Translations under genes and position numbers: made by a program | Notes under the pieces: generated by a model | Told to the model about the DNA's origin: nothing | The model's database searches: none | What the model saw: only the letters and a program-made list of their open reading frames with translations | Origin: Acidobacteriota bacterium | Lineage (GTDB): Bacteria; Acidobacteriota; Terriglobia; Bryobacterales; Bryobacteraceae | Assembly (NCBI GenBank): GCA_016871135.1 | Contig: VFZQ01000293.1 | Coordinates: 1 to 6,815, forward strand | Reading direction: 5' to 3' | Length of the DNA: 6,815 nt | Part shown: positions 1 to 6,125 of the stretch, one piece after another | How the letters are laid out: each line of letters opens with the position of its first letter | Position numbering within the stretch: the stretch's first letter is position 1

Positions 1-461
1 AGTAGATTTTGGTAGTTGCGGCTGACGGGAACCGGAGTGTTCTGTAGGTCGGTGGCGCGAATTTCGTTGCGGACGTCCATGGTGTCGGTCTGCAGCGCGA
101 CAGCGGCGGCGTTGACCTCAACCGATTCGCTAACCGCGCCGACCTCCAAGTGAAACTCGACCCTGACGGTGGCGTTGGCTTGCACAACAACGCGGTCTTG
201 GTTGAAGGAGCGAAAGCCCGTGGCGCTGACCTTCACGGCGTAGCTGCCCGGTGGAATGGAGGCGAGCGTAAAGCTGCCGATTTCATTGGCGGCGAGTTCC
301 CAGCGCTGACTGGTGCCGGTATTGGTGATGACTACGGCGGCTTTTGGCACGGCCGATCCGCTCTGATCGAGCACGGTTCCCGTCAACGTTCCGAACAGGT
401 TTTGACCGTAGGAGGCAAGCCCTGCCGCGAAGAAGAGCGTAGCGAACTGGGTGAATGTAGA
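1..461 (-). CDS. TonB-dependent receptor, Oar-like, N-terminal part (3' end outside window; no in-frame start codon)
   Basis: This is the N-terminal portion of an outer-membrane TonB-dependent receptor of the large acidobacterial type that begins with a carboxypeptidase-regulatory-like (CarboxypepD_reg) domain. Read on the minus strand it gives a hydrophobic signal segment (FATLFFAAGLASYGQ), then a beta-sandwich domain with GTLTGTVLDQSGSAVPKA, VVITNTGT, GSFTLASIPPGSYAVKVSATGF and VEFHLEVGAVSESVEVNA, and then the approach to the plug domain (QTDTMDVRNEI, ending NTPVPVSRNYQNLL at the window edge). Such receptors import large nutrients across the outer membrane using TonB energy. A perfect AGGAGG lies at 467-462, yet no ATG, GTG or TTG follows in this frame before the mature domain. 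The triplet at start distance is ATT (456-454), one base out of frame. Upstream in frame there is a CTG at 479-477, and the first ATG is at 671-669 inside the opposite HEAT gene. The family call is firm from motifs; the true start is unresolved. Confidence 0.85.
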
Positions 462-467
462 CCTCCT
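462..467 (-). promoter_or_regulatory. Shine-Dalgarno of the receptor gene
   Basis: AGGAGG on the minus strand, a full anti-16S match, lies just before the receptor signal-peptide frame. Five bases separate it from an ATT triplet at 456-454 that is not in the receptor frame. It argues that translation was meant to begin here rather than at the CTG at 479 or the distant ATG at 671. Confidence 0.6.
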
Positions 468-477
468 AGATGCCGAC

Positions 478-483
478 AGTATA
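478..483 (-). promoter_or_regulatory. candidate -10 element for the receptor
   Basis: TATACT on the minus strand matches TATAAT at five of six bases. It would place a transcript start near 470, giving a very short leader just ahead of the AGGAGG at 467-462. The -35 position 17 bases upstream (TTATGG) is poor. If this promoter is real, the CTG at 479 would lie upstream of the transcript and could not be the start. Confidence 0.25.
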
Positions 484-515
484 CACCAACCATTTGTGGG
501 CCATAAGCTAGAGAG

Positions 516-1454
516 GTGGCTGGCAAGATCGAACAGAAATTGGACTGGGTGCGCGGGTTGCGGGAGCTTTCGCAGGAAGAAGCGGTACCGGCGCTGCGCA
601 AGGCGCTGGGCGATAAAAACAACCTCGTGGTAAGTAAGGCCGCGGCAGTGGTTGAACTGCGAGGGTTGCATGGGCTGGTTCCGGATCTGTGCGCGGCGTT
701 CTCGCGCTGGTTCGGCGAGGGCGATGGGCAGTGTTGGGCGAAAAATGCGCTGGCGAAGGCGATGCTGGCGCTGGAAGTTTCCGATAGCGATCTATGGAAG
801 CGCGGGTTGCGCCATGTGCAGATGGAGGGATCGTACGGAGGCTTGATCGATGTGGCCGTGGCACTGCGCGCGACGAGCGCCATCGCGCTGGCGACGTGCA
901 CGCGGATGCCTCCGATCGCGGTATTGAATCTGCTTGCCGAAAGGCTGATGGATACCGAGGCCGGCGTTCGGTTGGAGACAGCGCGGGCGATCGGCATGTT
1001 GAATGCGCCCGAAGGCGAACCGGTGTTGCGATTGAAAGTCTTTGGGGGCGACGACGACCCTCGGGTGATCGGCGCGTGTTTCGATTCGCTGATTTCGCTA
1101 CGCGCGCTCGACTTTGTCGCGGCGCGGTTGTGGGAAGGCGATGAAGACGTGCGCATGGAAGCGGCGGCGGCGCTGGGCGGCTCGCGCGACGATGCGTCCT
1201 TCGCGTCGTTGAAGGGTTGTTACGAAGGCTGTGCGGAGCGGCGCATGCGAAAGGCGGTGTTGCTGGCGATGGGGGCGTCGCGCAACGAAGCGGCGCTGAC
1301 GTACTTGATCGGCATGATCGAAGCGACGGGGGTGATCGAAGCGCTGGCGCCGAATCGGTATCATGACGAGACGCGGCGGCGTATCGAAGAGGCTGTCGTG
1401 GCGACGCGGAGCGAAGCGCTGCTGCGTGTCTTTCGCAAAGAGTTCGAGGAGTGA
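516..1454 (+). CDS. HEAT-repeat protein
   Basis: A 312-residue alpha-helical repeat protein with no signal peptide or membrane segment, so probably cytoplasmic and a scaffold or binding protein rather than an enzyme. Helical HEAT-like pairs are visible at residues about 22-66 (VPALRKALGDKNNLVVSKAA), about 132-165 (AERLMDTEAGVRLETARAIG), 168-195 (DDDPRVIGACFDSLISL), 200-220 (EGDEDVRMEAAAALG) and 225-270. The segment at 102-128 (MEGSYGGLIDVAVALRATSA), between repeats, resembles a block I recall from HEAT-repeat proteins of Acidobacteria and Planctomycetes (inference, no search done). The start is GTG at 516 with an overlapping purine-rich GAGAG; this is the first start after the divergent receptor. 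The stop at 1452-1454 is two bases before the next ATG, so it probably forms an operon with the DUF4188 remnant. The partner is unknown. Confidence 0.85.
   Translation: MAGKIEQKLDWVRGLRELSQEEAVPALRKALGDKNNLVVSKAAAVVELRGLHGLVPDLCAAFSRWFGEGDGQCWAKNALAKAMLALEVSDSDLWKRGLRHVQMEGSYGGLIDVAVALRATSAIALATCTRMPPIAVLNLLAERLMDTEAGVRLETARAIGMLNAPEGEPVLRLKVFGGDDDPRVIGACFDSLISLRALDFVAARLWEGDEDVRMEAAAALGGSRDDASFASLKGCYEGCAERRMRKAVLLAMGASRNEAALTYLIGMIEATGVIEALAPNRYHDETRRRIEEAVVATRSEALLRVFRKEFEE
1446..1451 (+). promoter_or_regulatory. Shine-Dalgarno of the DUF4188 remnant
   Basis: GAGGAG overlaps the last codons of the HEAT gene and sits five bases before the ATG at 1457. It selects 1457 over the GTG at 1451 and shows that the damaged gene once had a proper, coupled translation start. 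Confidence 0.6.
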
Positions 1455-1456
1455 GC

Positions 1457-1632
1457 ATGCTGACCCATTCGCGACAGGCAGTTGATTTAAGCAAGTATCC
1501 CGAGTTGATAGTGATCTATCTCGGCATGCGCGCGCGCTGCCGCATTTGCAGTGGTGGAAGGACTTCACCAAGACCATGGGCCGCGCGGCTGCAAGCCCGC
1601 TCGAAGAACGTGATCTGTACAACTCGAAATAG
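1457..1632 (+). pseudogene. DUF4188/monooxygenase-like gene, internally deleted and frameshifted
   Basis: The first 24 codons read MLTHSRQAVDLSKYPELIVI then YLGMR, the characteristic opening of DUF4188 (phenylacetaldoxime-dehydratase-like/monooxygenase-family) proteins, recalled as roughly 150-170 residues. After a GC dinucleotide tract at 1528-1537 the first frame loses all resemblance (RCRICSGGRTS...). The +2-shifted frame then reads ALPHLQWWKDF, which resembles the RSLPH-x-x-WW-x-DF block I recall from late in the same family, and continues to a TAG at 1630-1632. Roughly 60-100 central residues are therefore missing and the two halves are out of frame. The last 20 codons no longer match the family's usual GGTGFWHE-type ending, so more loss or drift is likely. 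Translation of the first frame would give a 60-residue product ending at 1639, probably non-functional. The family assignment is from memory of motifs. Confidence 0.6.
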
Positions 1633-1635
1633 CTA

Positions 1636-1664
1636 TTGACAGCGCGCGCGATCAGGAGCACAAT
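1636..1664 (+). promoter_or_regulatory. candidate sigma-70 promoter
   Basis: A perfect TTGACA at 1636-1641 is followed after exactly 17 bases by CACAAT at 1659-1664, four of six against TATAAT. It starts four bases after the stop of the DUF4188 remnant and faces the PLP-enzyme gene, leaving a leader of about 235 bases. It is the best promoter match I noticed on this strand; it is not proof of transcription. Confidence 0.45.
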
Positions 1665-1905
1665 CGGGGCGGATACTGACAACGAACCGCATTCGCGAGA
1701 ATGGTTCAGACCAGGAGGTGCATTATCGAACCGTGGCAGAAACGGGGCGGCGTTGTTGGCAGCCGCGTGAGTACAATCGTGCACGTCCTGAACACGCGTC
1801 GATAGCGCGTCGGCTCTTGGAGCACATGGAAGGCGTCCACTCGATTCGAAAGCACGTGTGATCCGATGACGCCGCCCGCTGGTTTTTTGTGATCTACTAG
1901 CGATC
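1665..1905 (+). other. long leader/intergenic region, no supported gene
   Basis: About 240 bases lie between the candidate promoter and the PLP-enzyme start. They contain a 9-bp GNRA hairpin (1684-1707) and an orphan AGGAGG (1713-1718). A short open frame from GTG 1733 to TGA 1861 encodes 42 residues, including EHASIARRLLEHMEGVHSIR; it resembles no family I know and its start is too far (14 bases) from the AGGAGG. A second short frame begins at ATG 1701 (34 codons) and is unremarkable. The region may be a structured 5' leader, the decayed remains of a small gene, or both. No riboswitch class is recognisable. Confidence 0.4.
1684..1707 (+). promoter_or_regulatory. RNA hairpin with GCGA (GNRA) tetraloop
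   Basis: GAACC (1684-1688) and ATTC (1691-1694) pair with GAAT (1699-1702) and GGTTC (1703-1707). This makes nine base pairs with a two-base bulge (GC) on the 5' side and a GCGA tetraloop at 1695-1698. No T-run follows, so it is not an intrinsic terminator. It lies about 20 bases after the candidate -10 and six bases before an AGGAGG. Confidence 0.4.
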
Positions 1906-3078
1906 ATGCCGAAACGCAGAACGCTTTTTCAGCTTGCGGCCGGGATGCCGCTGGCTGCGGCCCGGAAATCGCCGCCGAGCCCGTATGCCGCGCTGGGCTT
2001 GCGCCCGGTGATCAATTTCCAGGGGCCGGTAACGACGGTGGGCGCGTCGAAGATGCTGCCGGAGATTCAGGCAGTGATGGCCGAGGCCGCGCGTGATTTC
2101 GCCGTGCTGGAAGAGGTGAAGGACGCCGTCGGCTTGCGCATCGCGAAGTTGTGCGGAACCGAGGCTGCGGTGGTTACAACGGGCTGCGCGGGCGCGATCG
2201 CGCTCGGCACGTATGCGTGCGTGGCGGGATCGGACTCCGCCAAGATTCGGCGCCTGCCGGATATAACCGGAATGAAGTCCGAGGTCGTGATTCAGAAGGT
2301 GCATCGCAACGGGTACGATCACGCGGTGCGATCGGCGGGTGTGCGGATTGTCGAAGTGGAAACGCCCGAGCAGTTCGCCAACGCGCTGACGGCAAAGACG
2401 GCGATGATCTACTTTCTCGGCGGGCAGCGCGGCGACTGGAAAATCGAGACGCCGATCTCGCTCGAATCGATGTTGCCGGTCGCGAAGAAAGCAGGCGTGC
2501 CGGTGTTGATCGACGCGGCGAACATGCTGCCGCCGTGGGGGAGTGTTCCGAAGCTCGCCGCCACGGGCATCGATTTGATTGCGTTCTCCGGAGGCAAACA
2601 TATTCGCGGACCGCAGAGTTCGGGCGTGCTGGCGGGGCGGAAGAATTTGATCGACGCCGCGTGGCTGAACTCGTCGCCGCATTCCGATTCCAACGGGCGA
2701 TCGATGAAGGTCAACAAGGAAGAAATGATCGGGCTCCTGCACGCGATCGAGCGCTACGCGACGATCGACTTCGCGGCGATGGATCGGGAGTGCGAAAAGC
2801 AAGCCGCGTACTTGATGACGGCTTGCGAGAAGATCGGGCTCCAAACCGCGAAGGCGCCGTTCGATCGAACTCGACGCGTGCATCGCGTGCTGGTTTCGTG
2901 GAATGAAGCCAAACGCGGACGCAGCGGGGCGCAAGTCGTGAAGGAGTTGATGGACGGCGAGCCGCGCATCGCGGTACTGCGCAATCCAAACGGCCAAGGC
3001 TTGGAGTTTACGTTTATGATGAACGACGCGGGCGATGAGAAACTCGCCGCGAGGCGGCTGCGAGAAATTTTCGGCTGA
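1906..3078 (+). CDS. SelA-like PLP-dependent enzyme (D-glucosaminate-6-phosphate ammonia-lyase-like) with Tat-like leader
   Basis: A 390-residue fold-type I PLP enzyme of the SelA-like group, which includes L-seryl-tRNA(Sec) selenium transferase and D-glucosaminate-6-phosphate ammonia-lyase (DgaE-type, giving 2-keto-3-deoxygluconate 6-phosphate plus ammonia). Visible features: LRPVINFQGPVTTVG (32-46), the opening typical of this group; TTGCAGAIALG (91-101), the phosphate-cup region; LIDAANMLPP (201-210), with Asp203 expected to pair with the pyridine nitrogen; and SGGKHIRGPQSSG (228-240), with Lys231 the expected Schiff-base lysine. It is far shorter than true SelA and lacks its tRNA-binding N-terminal domain, so it is not a selenocysteine synthase. 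The N-terminus (MPKRRTLFQLAAGMPLAAAR) has twin arginines and a hydrophobic stretch, suggesting Tat export or a relic of it. ATG 1906 has no clear Shine-Dalgarno. The 3' end overlaps the opposing PEP-CTERM gene by 65 bases. Substrate unknown. Confidence 0.8.
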   Translation: MPKRRTLFQLAAGMPLAAARKSPPSPYAALGLRPVINFQGPVTTVGASKMLPEIQAVMAEAARDFAVLEEVKDAVGLRIAKLCGTEAAVVTTGCAGAIALGTYACVAGSDSAKIRRLPDITGMKSEVVIQKVHRNGYDHAVRSAGVRIVEVETPEQFANALTAKTAMIYFLGGQRGDWKIETPISLESMLPVAKKAGVPVLIDAANMLPPWGSVPKLAATGIDLIAFSGGKHIRGPQSSGVLAGRKNLIDAAWLNSSPHSDSNGRSMKVNKEEMIGLLHAIERYATIDFAAMDRECEKQAAYLMTACEKIGLQTAKAPFDRTRRVHRVLVSWNEAKRGRSGAQVVKELMDGEPRIAVLRNPNGQGLEFTFMMNDAGDEKLAARRLREIFG

Positions 3079-3700
3079 GTCCGAGGATCGCCGCCGCGAC
3101 GAGAGTAATCGTCGAGGGCTCGGGTACGTCGCCGCCGGCGGCGTCTCCGGTGATGGAAAAGATCGGCGCGCCTGTGACGGAGGCCTTTGAGAATCCTCCA
3201 GCGGGCCCAAAGGTGGAGGGGAAGAAGTCGAGATAGTACGTCAAACCGGACACGCCTTGGCCAAGAACTGCGGGCAAAGCGTTGTTGCCGGCCCATTCGG
3301 CCGATCCTTGCGGGTCAACATTCTCGGCCTTGACGATGAAGTAGTACGTGCCCGGTGAGAGCGTCAAGCCAGAGAAGAGATTCAAATCGGCGGGCGGGTC
3401 AGAGGGCGGGCCGAGAGAAAAGCCAATCGGCGAAGCGATGTTGTTGGCGGCGGTTGTGCCGATACCGATGGCGTTGGTGACATAGGCGGTGAGCGACTCA
3501 TTGCCGGTAGCTGAGTAAAGCGCCGCGGTGATGGCGACGTTGGAGTACGTTTGGTTCAGGGTGAAGCCGATGGCGAGAGCGATGGGAGAGTCGCCGCCAT
3601 CGAGTGTTCCGTAGGTGTTGGCGGGTCCAACCGCTTGGACGATTACGGCGCCGTCTATCGCGGCGATCGTAATCACAGCACAGAATATCCACTTTTTCAT
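3014..3700 (-). CDS. PEP-CTERM sorting-domain exported protein
   Basis: A 228-residue secreted protein. It has an N-terminal signal (MKKWIFCAVITIAAIDGAVI, cleavage probably near VQA at 21-23) and a beta-rich, Gly/Ala/Thr-rich central domain of unknown function that includes LYSATGNESLTAYVT (61-75) and LSPGTYYFIVKAENVDP (114-130). At the C-terminus it has a PEP-CTERM signal: VPEPST at 192-197, a short hydrophobic stretch (ITLVAAAILGL), then basic residues (SRKF, SRR, RPRR). Proteins of this class are sorted by exosortase (EpsH) in exopolysaccharide-producing Gram-negative bacteria; no exosortase is in this window. GGAGG at 3711-3707, six bases before ATG 3700, fixes the start. The final 21 residues, holding the whole basic tail, lie antisense to the end of the PLP-enzyme gene, and the tail runs longer than usual for this signal. 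It is divergent from the sulfatase, 62 bases away. Confidence 0.85.
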   Translation of the reverse strand: MKKWIFCAVITIAAIDGAVIVQAVGPANTYGTLDGGDSPIALAIGFTLNQTYSNVAITAALYSATGNESLTAYVTNAIGIGTTAANNIASPIGFSLGPPSDPPADLNLFSGLTLSPGTYYFIVKAENVDPQGSAEWAGNNALPAVLGQGVSGLTYYLDFFPSTFGPAGGFSKASVTGAPIFSITGDAAGGDVPEPSTITLVAAAILGLSRKFLAAASRRVSHRPRRSS

Positions 3701-3706
3701 ATTGAG

Positions 3707-3711
3707 CCTCC
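3707..3711 (-). promoter_or_regulatory. Shine-Dalgarno of the PEP-CTERM gene
   Basis: GGAGG on the minus strand lies six bases upstream of the ATG at 3700-3698. It is the strongest ribosome site in the 62-base divergent region; the sulfatase on the other side has none of comparable quality. Confidence 0.6.
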
Positions 3712-3762
3712 GAGTGAAGTACAGTGCGGAAACGAGGCGCCGTTTTGATCACGCGTTAGGAT

Positions 3763-5226
3763 ATGCTGCCTAATGTGAATATGCGTCGAAGAGCCTTTCT
3801 TTCGAGCCTTCTGGCCGCGTCGTGTGCGCGAAAGCCGGCACGCCCGAACATCCTGTTTGTAATGACCGACGACCACGCCTCGAGGCACGTTGGCTGCTAC
3901 GGCAACAGTTTGGTGAAGACACCGAACATCGATCGTCTCGCGGCCGCGGGCGTGCGGTTCATCAACGCCTTCGTCACGAACTCGCTGTGCGCGCCGTCGC
4001 GGGCGACGGTGCTGGCGGGCTGCTATTCGCACATTCACGGCATCAAGGGCAATTCGGAGATGAAGGGCCAGGTCGAAAATTTCGACCGCAAGCTGACGAC
4101 GTATCCGCAGGCGCTGCAGGCCGCGGGGTATCGCACCGGCATTGTCGGCAAGTGGCACTTGTCGCACGATCCCGAAGGCTTCGACACATGGCGCGTGTTG
4201 CCGGGCCAGGGCGAATACTTCAATCCGACGTTCATCGAAGGTGGCGCGAAGGAGAAGTACAGCGGTTATGCAACCGACATCACGACCGACTTCGCGCTCG
4301 ACTTCTTGAAGCAGCCGTCGGAGAAACCGTGGTGCCTGGTCTATCAGCACAAAGCGCCACACCGACCGTTTCTGCCGCCGCCGCGTTTCGCGAAGTTGTA
4401 TGAAAACGTCGAGATCCCCGAACCGGCGACGTTCAACGATGAGTACAAAACGCGCGCCGTCGCCGCCGAAGCCGAGGACATGCGCTTCGATGTTTCGATC
4501 TCCGGCGACTACAAGGACCTGCCCGCGGGGCTCGACGCGAAGGCAAAGAAGAAGTGGCTGTATCAGCGCTTCGTCAAGGATTACTACGGCGCGATCGCGG
4601 CCGTCGACGACAACCTGGGCCGTGTCCTGAAGCACCTCGAAGAAACGAAGCAGCTGGACAACACTCTGATCTTCTACACCTCCGACAACGGTTTCTTTGT
4701 GGGCGATCACGGCTGGTACGACAAGCGTTTCATGTACGAACCGTCACTGCGCGTGCCGCTGATTGTCCGGCCTCCCGGCGGCGGGGCGCGTGTGGCGGCG
4801 CAATTCGCGATGAACATCGATATCGCGCCGACGATTCTCGACTACGCCGGCGTGCAAGTCCCGGCGACGATGCAGGGCCGCAGCTTGCGTCCGATTTTGG
4901 AAGGCAAGCCGCCGGGCGATTGGCGCGAGTCGGTGTTCTACGCCTATTACGAAAACTCGTGGCAATTGGCGGGCAAGGGACTGGACGCGCGATCCGATCC
5001 GTCGTTCCAGTTCTTCACGCCGCATCGAATTGGCCCGCACTTCGGCGTGCGAACGGCGACGCACAAGTTGATTCACTACTACTCCGAGAAAGATCAGTGG
5101 GAGTTGTTCGACTTGCAGACGGATCCGAATGAGTTGAACAATCTGTACGGCAGTCCGGAAGCGGAGGCGGTAACGGAAAAACTCAAAGCCGAACTGCGAC
5201 GGTTGCGGCTACACTACAAGGCGTAG
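3763..5226 (+). CDS. S1-family sulfatase (formylglycine-dependent, Tat leader)
   Basis: A 487-residue type I sulfatase that hydrolyses sulfate esters, probably in the periplasm or at the membrane. Features: NILFVMTDDHAS (29-40), with Asp36/Asp37 as calcium ligands; the activation motif CAPSR at 76-80, with Cys76 the formylglycine precursor; GKWHLSH (129-135), with Lys130 and His132 in the active site; HKAPHRPF (197-204); TSDNGFFVGDHGW (306-318), with Asp308/Asn309 completing the metal site; Lys321; and the C-terminal WELFDLQTDPNELNNLY block. The architecture resembles choline-sulfatase/N-acetylglucosamine-6-sulfatase-like enzymes; the substrate cannot be read from sequence. Two starts are possible: ATG 3763 or ATG 3781. 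The latter gives MRRRAFLSSLLAASC, a compact twin-arginine leader with a near-lipobox (AASC). Neither has a good Shine-Dalgarno. It needs a formylglycine-generating or anaerobic maturase encoded elsewhere. The last base is shared with the ribokinase start. Confidence 0.93.
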   Translation: MLPNVNMRRRAFLSSLLAASCARKPARPNILFVMTDDHASRHVGCYGNSLVKTPNIDRLAAAGVRFINAFVTNSLCAPSRATVLAGCYSHIHGIKGNSEMKGQVENFDRKLTTYPQALQAAGYRTGIVGKWHLSHDPEGFDTWRVLPGQGEYFNPTFIEGGAKEKYSGYATDITTDFALDFLKQPSEKPWCLVYQHKAPHRPFLPPPRFAKLYENVEIPEPATFNDEYKTRAVAAEAEDMRFDVSISGDYKDLPAGLDAKAKKKWLYQRFVKDYYGAIAAVDDNLGRVLKHLEETKQLDNTLIFYTSDNGFFVGDHGWYDKRFMYEPSLRVPLIVRPPGGGARVAAQFAMNIDIAPTILDYAGVQVPATMQGRSLRPILEGKPPGDWRESVFYAYYENSWQLAGKGLDARSDPSFQFFTPHRIGPHFGVRTATHKLIHYYSEKDQWELFDLQTDPNELNNLYGSPEAEAVTEKLKAELRRLRLHYKA

Positions 5227-6125
5227 TGTCGAATCGCCGGAACATCGTCGTCGTCGGAAGTCTGAACATGGACTTTGTCGCGCGCGCGCCGCGTATTCCG
5301 GCTCCCGGTGAGACGGTGCTGGGCGGCGACTTCCGCATGTTGCCCGGCGGCAAGGGCGCCAATCAGGCGAACGCCGCGGCGCGGTTGCTGCGCGACGGCC
5401 GCGTACATATGTGCGGACGAGTGGGTTACGACGCATTCGCCGATGGATTGCGTGCTTCGCTGGCGGCCGCGGGCGTCGACACCGCGTTTGTCACCGCAAC
5501 GCAGCAAGCAGCGACGGGCGTAGCGATGATCTGGCTCGATGAAGCGGGACAGAATTCGATCCTCGTGGCGCCGGGCGCGAACCTCGCCGTCGACCGCGCA
5601 TTCCTCGAACCGCTACGGCCTCTGTTCCGCCGCGCGGCGTGTGCACTGTTTCAACTGGAGACACCACTCGACGCCGTCGCGTATGGATTGCGAATCGCGC
5701 GGGAAGAAGGCGCATTGACGATTCTCGATCCGGCGCCGGCACAACCGCTGCCGCGCGAACTACTCGAACAAGTCGACCTTCTGACGCCGAATGAAACGGA
5801 AGCGGCGATGCTGACGGGAGAGTCGGACGCCGAAGAGGCTCTGCTGGCGATGGGCGCGCGGGGCGTCGTACTCAAACTTGGCGCGCGCGGTTGTTCACAC
5901 GCGGGCATGCACGTGCCGGGTTTTGCCGTGGACGTGGTCGACACAACCGCGGCGGGCGATACATTCAACGCGGCTCTTGCCGTGGCGTTGGCCGAGGAAA
6001 AAGAGATCGCCGCGGCATTGCGATTTGCAAACGCCGCGGCGGCACTCTCAGTAACGAAACTCGGCGCGCAGACTCCAGCGCCGTCGCGAGAGGAAGTGGA
6101 CGACTACTGCTCGCGCTTGCCGTAA
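5226..6125 (+). CDS. rbsK: ribokinase-like PfkB carbohydrate kinase
   Basis: A 299-residue cytoplasmic ATP-dependent kinase of the PfkB family, close to ribokinase (D-ribose to ribose 5-phosphate). Motifs in order: VVVGSLNMDFV (8-18), with the substrate aspartate at 16; PAPGETVLGGDF (26-36); PGGKGANQANAA (40-51), PfkB signature 1; ILVAPGANLAV (112-122); LDPAPAQ (167-173); LTPNETEA (186-193); VVDTTAAGDTFNAAL (237-251), signature 2, with catalytic base Asp245; and FANAAAALSVTKLGAQ (267-282). Length and motif order match Escherichia coli RbsK well, with a slightly shorter segment around 197-212. The start is GTG within TAGTG, overlapping the sulfatase stop by one base, with AAGG four bases upstream, so translation is coupled. 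Related nucleoside or other sugar kinases share these motifs; ribokinase is the best call. The 3' end overlaps the opposing PEGA gene by 22 bases. Confidence 0.9.
   Translation: MSNRRNIVVVGSLNMDFVARAPRIPAPGETVLGGDFRMLPGGKGANQANAAARLLRDGRVHMCGRVGYDAFADGLRASLAAAGVDTAFVTATQQAATGVAMIWLDEAGQNSILVAPGANLAVDRAFLEPLRPLFRRAACALFQLETPLDAVAYGLRIAREEGALTILDPAPAQPLPRELLEQVDLLTPNETEAAMLTGESDAEEALLAMGARGVVLKLGARGCSHAGMHVPGFAVDVVDTTAAGDTFNAALAVALAEEKEIAAALRFANAAAALSVTKLGAQTPAPSREEVDDYCSRLP

Noticed and set aside
508..1494. 328-codon minus-strand frame opposite the HEAT gene
   Set aside because: Extremely Arg/Pro/Ser-rich low-complexity product, an antisense artefact of high GC.
1733..1861. 42-codon open frame starting GTG in the leader
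   Set aside because: No homology recognised, start 14 bases from the AGGAGG, and short frames are expected by chance; kept only as part of the leader description.
1832..1888. Possible terminator: GGCGTC (1832-1837) and GACGCC (1868-1873), then T6 at 1883-1888
   Set aside because: The loop is 30 bases, the stem only six, and nine bases separate it from the T-run, so it is not a credible intrinsic terminator.
1098..1907. Long minus-strand open frame (269 codons) opposite the HEAT gene and the leader
   Set aside because: It is rich in Arg, His and Ser with no domain, spans three unrelated plus-strand regions, and is explained by antisense reading of GC-rich codons.
1906..3078. True selenocysteine synthase (SelA) and a selenoprotein system
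   Set aside because: The protein lacks SelA's N-terminal tRNA-binding domain and carries a Tat-like leader; no selB, selC tRNA or SECIS-like element is seen nearby.
1897..3210. 437-codon minus-strand open frame opposite the PLP enzyme
   Set aside because: Composition is His/Arg-rich shadow sequence, and the plus-strand frame carries clear PLP-enzyme motifs.
3697..4710. 337-codon minus-strand open frame opposite the sulfatase
   Set aside because: The sulfatase on the plus strand has every catalytic motif; the opposite frame shows no recognisable domain.
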